64,000 nucleotides of DNA from an uncultured Clostridia bacterium. GTDB taxonomy: Bacteria; Bacillota; Clostridia; TANB77; CAG-508. The stretch is taken from the NCBI GenBank assembly GCA_934120645.1, contig CAKOUO010000004.1, forward strand, positions 44,420 through 108,419. Reading direction: 5' to 3'. A program made the position numbers and the translations under genes. This document shows positions 37,368-46,334 of this stretch, piece after piece. Numbering within the stretch: the stretch's first letter is position 1; the number at the start of each line of letters is the position of its first letter. A model generated the notes under the pieces. That model did not search any database. It worked only from the letters and a program-made list of their open reading frames with translations, and was not told the origin of the DNA.

Positions 37368-38717
37368 TTAATAATATATTTCTAATTGTTGAATAAAAAA
37401 TTGTTCGTTTTTAGTTGTATGTAAATTTAAATTGTTATTTTTCTTTAATATTTGCTTTACTTCCCATAAACCAAGACCAGTATGATTTTCTTTACCACTT
37501 ATACCTTTATTAAATATATTTTCTATATTAATGTTTTTGTCTTTATAAGTATTTTCAATTTTTATAATATCAACACTATTTTTTGAATCTCTTCTAAATA
37601 TAATATTTAATATTTTTTCATCACATTCAGATGCTGCTTCAATTGCATTATCTAATAATATTCCTAATATTCTTGCAAATTCATAAATTTTCATATTTAT
37701 ATTATTTAAATCTAATAAAAATGTTAGATTTACTTTTATTCCTTTTTCATCAGCTTCTTGATATTTTGTTGTAAGTAGGTTATAGATTCCTGGGTTATTA
37801 ATAATATCAGGATCTAATAAATATAAATTATTAACTTTTTGACAGTCATCTTCTAATTGAGAATAATATTTTTTTAAACCTTCCATGTCATCTGTTTTTA
37901 CATATCCACCTATTGTTGTTACAATATTGTCAAAATCATGTTTAAATCCTCTGACACTATCATGTAAAATATGTAATGTTTTATTGTATTCTTCTGCACT
38001 TTCTAATTTTTGAGTAGTTGTAACTAAATTCATTAATTTTGCTAAGCTATAAAAACTCAAGCAGAAGTAAATTAATAAACATATAAAATTAAAGAAAGTG
38101 AATTGAATAGGTATAAAGTCAATATAATTCATAGTTAAAACTAGTTGAAATATAATATTTATAAAACCAAAAATAAAGTTTAATATAATGATTGATTTAT
38201 TTTTATTATCAATGTTATCTAAAATATTAATTACAAAGTTTTTATTTTTTATTATTATATTGAAAATAAATACAATTAAGTACATAGAAATGGCATAAGA
38301 TATCCTATAAATTGGGATAGTTGTTGCATCAGTGTATGTTATTTTAAATAAATCCAAATATAACGGAAGTAATAATTTATCTAGTAAATTGAATATAATG
38401 CTAGGTAGTATTGAGGCAGCAACTGTTTTTAATATAGGTGTTTTAAAAATAAAATGTATAATTATAAATGCAGATAAGTAATTTATAATTACATTAAATG
38501 GCCATTTTATGATAAGCATTGATAATAAAGCTATCGATGCTGTTACTATAATATAAAAATATTTTTGCTTGTTAGTATACTTTATATTAAAAATATTACT
38601 TATAAGTGCAAAAGTTAGAGGTGCTTCTACAAAGTATAAGAAGAAAATTGATATAAAACTTATAATAGCTTCATTTGGTGTACTAATTGCCATCCAAATA
38701 TTATTTAAAAATTCCAT
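37368..38717 (-). CDS. agrC: AgrC-like sensor histidine kinase
   Basis: Membrane receptor kinase (449 aa) with about six N-terminal TM helices (to about residue 230), then a short helical DHp segment with His in LHDSVRGFKHDFDN, and a GHKL ATPase domain (NAIEAASECDEK, GLGLWEVKQI). This is the layout of AgrC receptors for cyclic peptides. Its start overlaps the end of the response regulator gene by 17 nt. Convergence with agrBD suggests it reads the local peptide. Confidence 0.88.
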   Translation of the reverse strand: MEFLNNIWMAISTPNEAIISFISIFFLYFVEAPLTFALISNIFNIKYTNKQKYFYIIVTASIALLSMLIIKWPFNVIINYLSAFIIIHFIFKTPILKTVAASILPSIIFNLLDKLLLPLYLDLFKITYTDATTIPIYRISYAISMYLIVFIFNIIIKNKNFVINILDNIDNKNKSIIILNFIFGFINIIFQLVLTMNYIDFIPIQFTFFNFICLLIYFCLSFYSLAKLMNLVTTTQKLESAEEYNKTLHILHDSVRGFKHDFDNIVTTIGGYVKTDDMEGLKKYYSQLEDDCQKVNNLYLLDPDIINNPGIYNLLTTKYQEADEKGIKVNLTFLLDLNNINMKIYEFARILGILLDNAIEAASECDEKILNIIFRRDSKNSVDIIKIENTYKDKNINIENIFNKGISGKENHTGLGLWEVKQILKKNNNLNLHTTKNEQFFIQQLEIYY

Positions 38718-39414
38718 TTTTTCTAACCTCCTCTATTAAATCTTTTTTATATTTCGGACCAATATCGCAAGTAGAATCATTATCAAAATAAATAATATTT
38801 CCAACGGGATCAAGATTTACAATATTATTTATATTTACAATAAAAGACTTATGACATCTAATAAAATTTTTAGGTAAAGAACTTTGAATTTTATTAAAAG
38901 AACTATAAGTTTCATAATCCCTACTTTTTGTATGAAAAATTAATTTCATACCATCACGTTTTACATATAAAATTTCACTTTCATCAATAATAGTTTTTTT
39001 ATTATCAATTTTTATATACTTTTTTGGCAATCCATTAATATCTTCGAATAATCTGACAATAGTTTCTTCAAATCTATCTGAAGTTACAGGTTTAGCAAGA
39101 TAATCAAAAGTTTTAAATTTGTATGCCATCATGGCATATTCTAAATGTGCAGTAGTAAATATAATATAGATATTTTTGTTTTTCTCTCTTACAAGAGAAG
39201 CTATTTCTAGACCTGTTTTGTCAGACTTTAAATTAATATCTAAAATTAGTACATCAGTTTTATTATCATCTATATAATCTAAAAGTTCATTTACATTATT
39301 AGTTGTAAGTCCAACTTTTGCATCATAATTATGTTTCATAAAAATGTTTTCAAGTATTTTAGAAAAACGATCTAGAATATTTAAGTTATCATCGCAAATA
39401 ACGAAATTTAGCAT
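38701..39414 (-). CDS. agrA: AgrA-like LytTR response regulator
   Basis: Response regulator (237 aa). The receiver domain has acidic DD near residue 7, phospho-acceptor Asp in DVLILDINLK and Lys in YLAKPV. It is followed by a LytTR DNA-binding domain (KTIIDESEILYV, RCHKSFIVNINNI). I chose ATG 39414 because TAGGAGG lies upstream and the receiver begins there (MLNFVICDDN); the longer start at 39459 lacks a site. It probably activates agrBD. Confidence 0.9.
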   Translation of the reverse strand: MLNFVICDDNLNILDRFSKILENIFMKHNYDAKVGLTTNNVNELLDYIDDNKTDVLILDINLKSDKTGLEIASLVREKNKNIYIIFTTAHLEYAMMAYKFKTFDYLAKPVTSDRFEETIVRLFEDINGLPKKYIKIDNKKTIIDESEILYVKRDGMKLIFHTKSRDYETYSSFNKIQSSLPKNFIRCHKSFIVNINNIVNLDPVGNIIYFDNDSTCDIGPKYKKDLIEEVRKNGIFK

Positions 39415-39650
39415 ATAATATCCTCCTATAATAAAATATTTGAAAAAAAAGTTCGACAAAAAATATAAAATTTCCTTTATTTTCCAAAAGTAACTACAAT
39501 ATAATCCAAAATTTTTTCAATGTCAATAGAAAAATTACAAAATTATCCAAATGGTAAGATGTTGAGCATATTAATAATTTGAAAAATATTAGACAGTAAT
39601 AATTTAGTAAAAAAAACATAGAATTAAAAAAAGAATAGGAGCTGGTTTTA

Positions 39651-40460
39651 ATGAATAAAACTATAAAAATAATTGTTATTACATTATTAATAATAGCAAT
39701 AAGTTCTATTGTTATTATATATATAAATAGTAATACCAAAGTGCTACAGGCAAGTGCAAATACAACAATTAGTAATAAAAAGATAGGATGGGGTATAAAA
39801 AGAAATGACAATCATGAACAACCAGATGTAGGTACTAAAAATAAAGAGGTTTTGGAAAAAAACAATGGAATTACAATGGGAAATAAAAATGATAAATGTG
39901 TTTATTTAACTTTTGATGAAGGATATGAAGCTGGTTATACAAGCAAAATTTTAGAAGTTTTAAAACAAAATAATATAACAGCAACCTTTTTTATAACGGC
40001 TCATTATTTGAATACACAACCAGATTTAGTAAAACAAATGATAGATAATGGAAATATAGTTGGAAATCATACTGTTAACCATAAATCAATGCCTGATTTA
40101 ACAGATGAAAAGATTGAAACAGAAATAATGGATTTGCATAAAGCTATTTATGAAAAATTTCAATATGAAATGAAATACTTAAGACCACCAATGGGAGAAT
40201 TTAGTGAAAGAACATTAAATAAAATAACATCATTAGGTTATAAAACTGTAATGTGGTCATTTGCATATGAAGATTGGAATGAAAATAAGCAACCAGATGA
40301 GACAAAATCACAAGAAAAAATATTAAAAAATGTTCATAATGGAGAAATCATGCTATTACATGGAAATTCAAAAACAAATACAGATATATTGGATACAATT
40401 ATAAAAGAAATAAAAAATATGGGATATGAATTTAAATCATTAGATGAGTTTAAACAATAA
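39651..40460 (+). CDS. PdaA-like polysaccharide deacetylase
   Basis: Extracytoplasmic carbohydrate esterase family 4 enzyme (269 aa) with an N-terminal TM anchor (about 5-25). The NodB motif is TFDEGYEAGYT, followed by NHTVNHKSMP, RPPMGEFS and MLLHGNS. This sequence pattern is that of PdaA, which de-N-acetylates muramic acid for spore-cortex delta-lactam. It sits upstream of yqfC and yqfD, consistent with a spore role. Confidence 0.85.
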   Translation: MNKTIKIIVITLLIIAISSIVIIYINSNTKVLQASANTTISNKKIGWGIKRNDNHEQPDVGTKNKEVLEKNNGITMGNKNDKCVYLTFDEGYEAGYTSKILEVLKQNNITATFFITAHYLNTQPDLVKQMIDNGNIVGNHTVNHKSMPDLTDEKIETEIMDLHKAIYEKFQYEMKYLRPPMGEFSERTLNKITSLGYKTVMWSFAYEDWNENKQPDETKSQEKILKNVHNGEIMLLHGNSKTNTDILDTIIKEIKNMGYEFKSLDEFKQ

Positions 40461-40480
40461 TTACGAAAGGATGAAGTTAT

Positions 40481-40765
40481 ATGAAAAAAAAGAGAAATAC
40501 TTTATCAAGGATAGATAAAATTTTGGAGATGCCACAAGAAGTATATTCAAATGTTCCTAAAATAACAATAACTGGTTTTAATGAAATGATAATAGAAAAT
40601 TTTAAAGGAATTTTAGAATATGAAGATTATTATGTAAGAATAAATACAGAAATAGGAATTATAAATATAAATGGATATGAATTGAAACTAGAAAATATGA
40701 CAAATGATGATATAAAAGTAAATGGAAAAATAGAAAATATAGAGATTGAAAGAAAAGTTGATTAA
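40481..40765 (+). CDS. yqfC: YqfC-like sporulation protein
   Basis: 94-aa protein of the YabP/YqfC family. The N-terminus (RIDKILEMPQEVYSNVPKITI) and position directly ahead of yqfD are typical. It is a mother-cell sporulation gene in Bacillus with no known biochemical role. Confidence 0.88.
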   Translation: MKKKRNTLSRIDKILEMPQEVYSNVPKITITGFNEMIIENFKGILEYEDYYVRINTEIGIININGYELKLENMTNDDIKVNGKIENIEIERKVD

Positions 40766-40789
40766 GAATACATAAAGAGAGGATAAAAG

Positions 40790-41974
40790 ATGTTAATAAA
40801 AATAATATTTAATTATATAATTGGATATATAAGGATAAGTGTAGAAGGATATTATATAGAAAGATTTATTAATATATGTAGGAATAATAAAATAGCAATA
40901 TGGAATTTAAAAAGAAGTAAAAATGTAAAATTGGACTTGAATATAGGAATTAAAGATTTAAAAGATGTAGCAAAAATTGCAAAACAAACAAAATGTAGAA
41001 TAAAAATAATAAATAAAAAAGGATTACCTTTTTTATTTAATAAGTATAAGAAAAGAAAATTATTTTTCGGATTTCTTCTTATAATTATTATATTAATAGG
41101 AATAACATCTCATTTTGTATGGAATATAGAAATTATAGAAGAAAACAATAAAGAATTAGAAAATATATATAAAGATGTAACAGAAGCTGGTTTAAATATA
41201 GGAAAAGCCAAAAGAAAAGTTAATACAAAAGAGATTATTAATAAGGTAAGATTAAAAAGAAGTGATATTGCTTGGATAGGTATAGAATTAAAAGGTACAA
41301 ATGCAATAGTAAAAGTTGTAAAAGCAGAGCAAAAACCAGAAATAATAGATGATGAAGATTATTGTAATATAGTTTCAGATAAAACAGGAATTATAACAAA
41401 AATAAATGCACAAAATGGGACAATTGTAGCAAAAGTAGGAGATACTGTAAAACAAGGAGATGTTTTAATAAATGGATGGATGGAAGGAAAATATACAGGA
41501 ATTAGATATGTTCATGCAAAAGGTGAAATAGAGGCAAAAGTATGGCATACAAAGAGTAAAAAAATGTTGTATAATACTACGGAAAGAACAGAAACGGGTA
41601 ATATTGAAAACAAATATAAAATAAAAATAAATAATTTTGAAATAAATTTGGCAAAAAGGGTTTCAAAATTTCAAATTTATGATACAATAGACGCAGAAAA
41701 GAAAATAAGAGTATTTTCGGATTTTTATTTGCCAATTTCTATAATAAAAACAACAAATAAAGAACTAAAAGAAGAGGAAAAAAATTATAACATAGAAGAA
41801 GCTAAAGAACTAGGGATAGAAGAATTAGAAAGAGAATTAGATAAAGAAATTGATAATAAAGAGAAGATAATAAATAAAAATATTAAAACTTACGAAAAAG
41901 AAGACGGTGTAGAAGTTTATGTTACATATGAAGTGCTTGAAAACATAGGGACTAATGAAAAAATAGTTTTTTAA
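40790..41974 (+). CDS. yqfD: YqfD, stage IV sporulation protein
   Basis: 394-aa membrane protein with a basic N-terminal domain, one TM helix (about 86-106) and a long extracytoplasmic region (from HFVWNIEII). Family landmarks are SDIAWIGIELKGTNAIVKV and the C-terminal YEVLENIGTNEKI. In Bacillus it is needed at stage IV. It is downstream of yqfC in the same operon. Confidence 0.9.
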   Translation: MLIKIIFNYIIGYIRISVEGYYIERFINICRNNKIAIWNLKRSKNVKLDLNIGIKDLKDVAKIAKQTKCRIKIINKKGLPFLFNKYKKRKLFFGFLLIIIILIGITSHFVWNIEIIEENNKELENIYKDVTEAGLNIGKAKRKVNTKEIINKVRLKRSDIAWIGIELKGTNAIVKVVKAEQKPEIIDDEDYCNIVSDKTGIITKINAQNGTIVAKVGDTVKQGDVLINGWMEGKYTGIRYVHAKGEIEAKVWHTKSKKMLYNTTERTETGNIENKYKIKINNFEINLAKRVSKFQIYDTIDAEKKIRVFSDFYLPISIIKTTNKELKEEEKNYNIEEAKELGIEELERELDKEIDNKEKIINKNIKTYEKEDGVEVYVTYEVLENIGTNEKIVF

Positions 41975-42007
41975 TTTATAAACTGAGACAAAAATCAGTT
42001 TATAAAT
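41974..42007. repeat. 13-bp inverted repeat between yqfD and the unknown gene
   Basis: Perfect 13-bp arms (ATTTATAAACTGA / TCAGTTTATAAAT) with an 8-nt loop begin at the yqfD stop. There is no T run, so it is not a standard terminator; it may be an mRNA processing or stability element. Confidence 0.7.
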
Positions 42008-42029
42008 AGTAAGCGAAAGGATGATTTAA

Positions 42030-43253
42030 ATGGAAGAAAAGAGTCTAAGAATAACTGGAGCAAATACAACATTTTTTAGTAAAATAACAAAAACAATAAC
42101 AAAAATGTTAATACCAACTAAAATAGGAATTAACGGAATGCTAATATCAATAAAAAGAAATAGTTTGATAAAAGCTTATGATAACTATAAAAAAGAAACA
42201 GAAGAAGAAAACAAAGAAGAATTAGAGAAAAAATATGATAGTGCATATACATTATATTTAGAATCATTAGACAAATATGTTATGGATTCAATATATAAAA
42301 AAGTAAAAAATAATACAGCATCAGAATTTGAAAAAGATGCATTATCAAGATACTATGAAGTTACAAGTCTAAAAGAAAAAGAATATATGGACTATAAATA
42401 TAGAAAACAAAAATATTTATTAGAATTAGACCAAGAAGGTGTAAAAGAAAATTTAAAAGAAAAAGTAGTAGAAAAATATAATAGATTTTATATAAATAAA
42501 ATGGATTCTTTATATAAAGCTATATTAAAAAATTATTCAATAAAACTTGCTGATACAACTAACATATATGATTCATCAAAAGAATGGATATATACAAAGA
42601 TTTTTTATACATTAGAAGAATATGTTCAAAACATTTTAACACTAAAAATAAATGTAGGAATGAAAGAGGAAACAGCAGATATATTAGATGATTATGAAAA
42701 ATTTGAAGCATATACTGTAGGAAAGCTAGATACAAAAGATAACATTGAAAAAAATATGATATTAATAGGAATTAGTAGAAAATTATTTACACATAGTATA
42801 CCATTAATTGTTGCAGAACAATGTTATGAAAAATTATTAAAAGATGCAAGAATATTGGTACAAGATACAAAAATGGCAGCTAAAAGAGAAAATGCATTTA
42901 ATATGCTAATTAATTTGATTGAAGAATATAATTCAAGATTATTATCAACAAAAGTATATTGGGAAGATTTAAAAGAAAGAGCAAAATATAAAGCATTTTG
43001 GGACAAGTATAAAGAAATTTCAAAATTAAAAGATGTAGATTTTACTGAGTATACAAAACAAAAAGAAATATTATTTATGAAGAATGATATTCAAAAAATA
43101 AGAAATGATAAAATAGATTATTCAAAAATAATAACATATTATAAAAGAAAATTGATTGATTATGGAGCAATAAAAGAATTAAAAAACTCATATAAATCAT
43201 TTGGAAAATTTATTGGAAATATAAAACAAAAAGAAAATAGGGTGAGTGCATAA
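42030..43253 (+). CDS. Unknown helical protein between yqfD and ybeY
   Basis: 407-aa soluble, Lys/Glu-rich, mostly alpha-helical protein with several coiled-coil-prone stretches and no TM, P-loop or metal motif I can see. In many spore formers phoH lies between yqfD and ybeY; here this protein occupies that place and shows no PhoH signature. GAAAGGATGA precedes the ATG and the end abuts ybeY, so it is translationally coupled to it. I recognise no family. Confidence 0.75.
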   Translation: MEEKSLRITGANTTFFSKITKTITKMLIPTKIGINGMLISIKRNSLIKAYDNYKKETEEENKEELEKKYDSAYTLYLESLDKYVMDSIYKKVKNNTASEFEKDALSRYYEVTSLKEKEYMDYKYRKQKYLLELDQEGVKENLKEKVVEKYNRFYINKMDSLYKAILKNYSIKLADTTNIYDSSKEWIYTKIFYTLEEYVQNILTLKINVGMKEETADILDDYEKFEAYTVGKLDTKDNIEKNMILIGISRKLFTHSIPLIVAEQCYEKLLKDARILVQDTKMAAKRENAFNMLINLIEEYNSRLLSTKVYWEDLKERAKYKAFWDKYKEISKLKDVDFTEYTKQKEILFMKNDIQKIRNDKIDYSKIITYYKRKLIDYGAIKELKNSYKSFGKFIGNIKQKENRVSA

Positions 43254-43727
43254 ATGTATGAAATTACATATTTAGATTTAGAAGAAAATAAAGAATATGA
43301 AGAAGTTATAAAAAGAGTTGTTAGTAAATGTTTTGAAGTAGAAGGATTATTAGATTCAAAATTAATAATGACAATAACATTAACAACACCAGAAAATATA
43401 AGAAAAATAAATAAAAAATATAGAAAAATAGATAAAGCTACAGATGTATTATCATTTCCAATGTTTGAAAAAGAAGAGCTAGATGAAAAAATAAAAAATA
43501 AGGATTTCGCTCATGAAGATGTTTTAGGAGATATAATAATTTCAATTGAAAAAGTAGAAGAGCAAGCTAAAGAATATGGACACAGTTTTGAAAGAGAATT
43601 AAGTTATATGATAGTACATGGATTTTACCACTTGATGGGATATGACCATATAGAAGAAGAAGACAAAAAAGTAATGAGACCTAAAGAAGAAAAAGTTCTA
43701 AATGAATTAAAAATAACAAGAGATTAA
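43254..43727 (+). CDS. ybeY: Endoribonuclease YbeY
   Basis: Metal-dependent RNase in 16S rRNA maturation and ribosome quality control (157 aa). The zinc motif HGFYHLMGYDH near the C-terminus is complete, with KATDVLSFPMFE near residue 60. The ATG follows the previous stop directly and GGGTGAGTG may be its site. Confidence 0.95.
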   Translation: MYEITYLDLEENKEYEEVIKRVVSKCFEVEGLLDSKLIMTITLTTPENIRKINKKYRKIDKATDVLSFPMFEKEELDEKIKNKDFAHEDVLGDIIISIEKVEEQAKEYGHSFERELSYMIVHGFYHLMGYDHIEEEDKKVMRPKEEKVLNELKITRD

Positions 43728-43738
43728 TGGAGGATATT

Positions 43739-44794
43739 ATGAATAGCAAAGGTACGAAGTTTTTAATAATTGCATTGATAATAATCATATTAGCAGCTGG
43801 TGGAATTATGGCTTATAAAATAACTAAAGAAAAAAAGAACACTACTGAGGAAGTATCAGATAATACTAATGAGGAAGTGTTAACAGCTGGAGTAGAGCAA
43901 AAAAAAGTAAAAATTTTTAATGGAAAAGATAGACCAATAGCAGTTATGATAGATAATCATACTGGAGCATGGCCACAAGCAGGATTAAATAAAGCATATA
44001 TGGTTTATGAAATTATAGTAGAAGGTGGAGAAACTAGATTAATGGCTTTATTTAAAGGCGTTACAGTTGATAAAATAGGTCCAGTTAGAAGCTCTAGACA
44101 TTATTTTATAGATTATGTAATGGAAAATGATGCAATATATGCACATTATGGTTGGAGTCCATTTGCTGAAAGTGATATAAAAAAATATAATATAAATAAC
44201 TTAAATGGAATAACAGAAAGTACATCAACATTCTGGAGAGTTAAAGATAAAGCAGCACCACATAATGCTGTAACAAGTACAGAAGCATTATTAAAAGCAG
44301 CAAAAGCAAAAGGATATGCAACAACATCAAATAAAAAGAGTGTATTAAATTATGTTACAGATGAAGTAAATTTAGAAGATGGACAGGATGCAAACAGTGT
44401 AACAATACCACATTCAACACTTCAAACTGTAAAATATGTTTATGATAAAGAAAATCAAGTATATAAAAGATATGCTAGAAATAAAGCACAAACTGATTGG
44501 GACACAGGAAATGCAGTTACTACAAAAAATATAATTATAACTTTCTGTGATAATTATACATTGGAAGATTCAGAAAATAAGGGAAGACAAGGATTAAAAA
44601 ATACAGGTACATTTGATGGGTATTATATTACAAATGGTAAAGCAATAAAAATAAAATGTATTAAAGAAGCAAGAAATTTACAAACAAAATATCAAGACTT
44701 AGATGGTAATGAAATAAAAGTAAATGACGGAAATACTTGGGTTAATATATGTCCAATAAATGCTGATGTAGAAATAGTTGGAGAAAACACATAG
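43739..44794 (+). CDS. DUF3048 (YerB-like) membrane-anchored protein
   Basis: 351-aa extracytoplasmic protein with an N-terminal TM anchor (about 6-24) and no lipobox Cys. RPIAVMIDNHTGAWPQAGLNKA and RLMALFKG...GPVRSSRHYF are DUF3048 signatures. ATG 43739 is chosen because the ATG at 43727 lies inside the ribosome site (ATGGAGGATATT). Function is unknown, with YerB as the best-known homologue. Confidence 0.88.
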   Translation: MNSKGTKFLIIALIIIILAAGGIMAYKITKEKKNTTEEVSDNTNEEVLTAGVEQKKVKIFNGKDRPIAVMIDNHTGAWPQAGLNKAYMVYEIIVEGGETRLMALFKGVTVDKIGPVRSSRHYFIDYVMENDAIYAHYGWSPFAESDIKKYNINNLNGITESTSTFWRVKDKAAPHNAVTSTEALLKAAKAKGYATTSNKKSVLNYVTDEVNLEDGQDANSVTIPHSTLQTVKYVYDKENQVYKRYARNKAQTDWDTGNAVTTKNIIITFCDNYTLEDSENKGRQGLKNTGTFDGYYITNGKAIKIKCIKEARNLQTKYQDLDGNEIKVNDGNTWVNICPINADVEIVGENT

Positions 44795-44805
44795 GAGGTA
44801 AAAAA

Positions 44806-45141
44806 ATGCAAGTTTATGATACAGCAAATAGATTAGCTGAAGAATTAAAAAATTCAGAAGAATATGTAAATTACAAAATGGCAAAAGAAACACTTTCTTT
44901 AAAACCAGATTTAAAGAAAAAGATAATGGAATTTGAAGAAGCTAGATATGATGCACAAATAACAGCAATGCAAACAGGCAAGGCAGATGAAGAAAAAACT
45001 AAAAAAATGCAACAATTATATATAGAATTAATTGAAAATGATGAGGCAAAAAAATTCTTTGATGCAGAAACAAAATTTAATATTGTATTAGCTGATGTAA
45101 ATAAAATAATTGGTGATGCAATAAAAGATGTTATTCAATAA
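44806..45141 (+). CDS. YlbF/YmcA-family protein
   Basis: 111-aa soluble helical protein. The pattern (ANRLAEELKNSEEYVNYKMA, ... FNIVLADVNKIIGDAIKDV) is that of the Com_YlbF family, whose Bacillus members YlbF, YmcA and YaaT form the Y-complex affecting RNase Y, competence and sporulation. Which paralogue this is cannot be told. It has a GGAGG site 12 nt after the DUF3048 gene. Confidence 0.85.
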   Translation: MQVYDTANRLAEELKNSEEYVNYKMAKETLSLKPDLKKKIMEFEEARYDAQITAMQTGKADEEKTKKMQQLYIELIENDEAKKFFDAETKFNIVLADVNKIIGDAIKDVIQ

Positions 45142-45182
45142 AAAATGATGGATTGTTAATTTCATAATATTAAAGTATAAAA

Positions 45183-45210
45183 GAGGGAAAAAGTAATTCC
45201 CTCATTTTTA
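45183..45210 (+). terminator. Intrinsic terminator
   Basis: Stem GAGGGAA / TTCCCTC with a 7-nt loop and T run, closing the pdaA/yqfC-to-YlbF gene series. Confidence 0.8.
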
Positions 45211-45223
45211 TATGGAGGTAATT

Positions 45224-45922
45224 ATGGAATTTGTAGTTGTATTAATATTTTTAATAGTAATAGGAATTTTTATAAAAATAGTTTTTGGTGTGGATATAAA
45301 GAAAGTTAAAGAAATAAGTAAAAACGAGTATCTAGATAAGATTACATCAAAATATCCAGATAATATAAATATTTGTAAAGAAATCTTGAAAAAGATTAAT
45401 AATGATAGTGTAAATATAGTAGAAGATAAAAATTCAAATACTACTTTATATTTAGTTAATAGCAATAAAATATTTATTGCTAATTTAAGAGAAAGTTATA
45501 CAAGAATACAAACAATAGCACATGAGTGCTTACATTCTATTCAAGATAAAAAAATGTTATGGACGAATTTTATTTTTTCAAATGTATATTTATTATATTT
45601 TATAATTATTAATATATTAGCAATTTGTAATGTGCTACAAAATAAAATGATGTTTTTAACTATATTGAGTCTAGGAGGACTTGTATATTATGTAATAAGA
45701 GCATATTTAGAAAATGATGCAATGATAAAAGCTAGATATTTGGCAAAAGAATATATGGAAGACAAAAATATTTCTTCAAAAGAAGAAATAGAAAATATTA
45801 TAAAAAAATATGATGAATTAAATAAAGTAGGAATTAAATGTGTTAATTTTCAATTGTTTTTTTCTATAATTTTTAAGTGTATGATTTTTTGTTTAATTTG
45901 TATTTTATCTCTTGCATTTTAA
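45224..45922 (+). CDS. Membrane zinc metallopeptidase-like protein (HECLH)
   Basis: 232-aa membrane protein with a TM helix at the N-terminus, a soluble segment carrying HECLH (an HExxH zinc motif) near residue 100, and three further TM helices. It resembles the YugP-like neutral zinc peptidases in layout. The ATG at 45224 follows TATGGAGG. The substrate is unknown. Confidence 0.7.
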   Translation: MEFVVVLIFLIVIGIFIKIVFGVDIKKVKEISKNEYLDKITSKYPDNINICKEILKKINNDSVNIVEDKNSNTTLYLVNSNKIFIANLRESYTRIQTIAHECLHSIQDKKMLWTNFIFSNVYLLYFIIINILAICNVLQNKMMFLTILSLGGLVYYVIRAYLENDAMIKARYLAKEYMEDKNISSKEEIENIIKKYDELNKVGIKCVNFQLFFSIIFKCMIFCLICILSLAF

Positions 45923-45940
45923 AAATATATATGGTAAAAT
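45912..45940 (+). promoter_or_regulatory. Promoter of secG
   Basis: TTGCAT, a 17-bp spacer and TAAAAT, 44 bp upstream of secG. Confidence 0.6.
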
Positions 45941-45983
45941 ATGCAAGTAGTAATAATCGAAAACCGCAGGGAGGAATTTATAA

Positions 45984-46232
45984 ATGGAAATAATAAGAAC
46001 AATACTAACAGTAATATATTTTATAGTAGCTCTTACTGTAATAATATTAGCATTAATACAGACAAAAGATGATTCTGGATTATCAACAACAATAACAGGT
46101 TCATCAACAAATAATTTCTATGAGAAAAATAAAGGTAGAACAAAAGAAGGAAAACAAAAAAGATGGACAATTATTTTATCAATAGTATTTGCTGTATTAA
46201 CAATAGTATTAGGAATATTATATTTAGCATAG
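45984..46232 (+). CDS. secG: Preprotein translocase subunit SecG
   Basis: 82-aa protein with two TM helices (about 4-25 and 60-80) joined by a Ser/Thr/Gly-rich loop containing GLSTTITGSS, as in Firmicute SecG. It stimulates SecYE/SecA export. A terminator separates it from rnr, which commonly follows. Confidence 0.92.
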   Translation: MEIIRTILTVIYFIVALTVIILALIQTKDDSGLSTTITGSSTNNFYEKNKGRTKEGKQKRWTIILSIVFAVLTIVLGILYLA

Positions 46233-46241
46233 AACAAATGT

Positions 46242-46272
46242 AAAAGGCGGGTTTTAAAAACTTGCCTTTTTT
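46242..46272 (+). terminator. Terminator of secG
   Basis: Stem AAAAGGCGGGTTTT pairing with AAAACTTGCCTTTT (two G-U) and a T run. Confidence 0.8.
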
Positions 46273-46292
46273 GTGGTAAAGAAAGGAGAGGA

Positions 46293-46304
46293 ATGTCAAA
46301 ATAG
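46293..46304 (+). other. Three-codon upstream ORF ahead of rnr
   Basis: ATG-TCA-AAA-TAG with an ideal AAAGGAGAGGA site, 30 nt upstream of the site-less rnr start. Possibly a translational control element. Confidence 0.4.
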
Positions 46305-46334
46305 AAATTTGATTTTGGCAGATTTAAATAAAAA

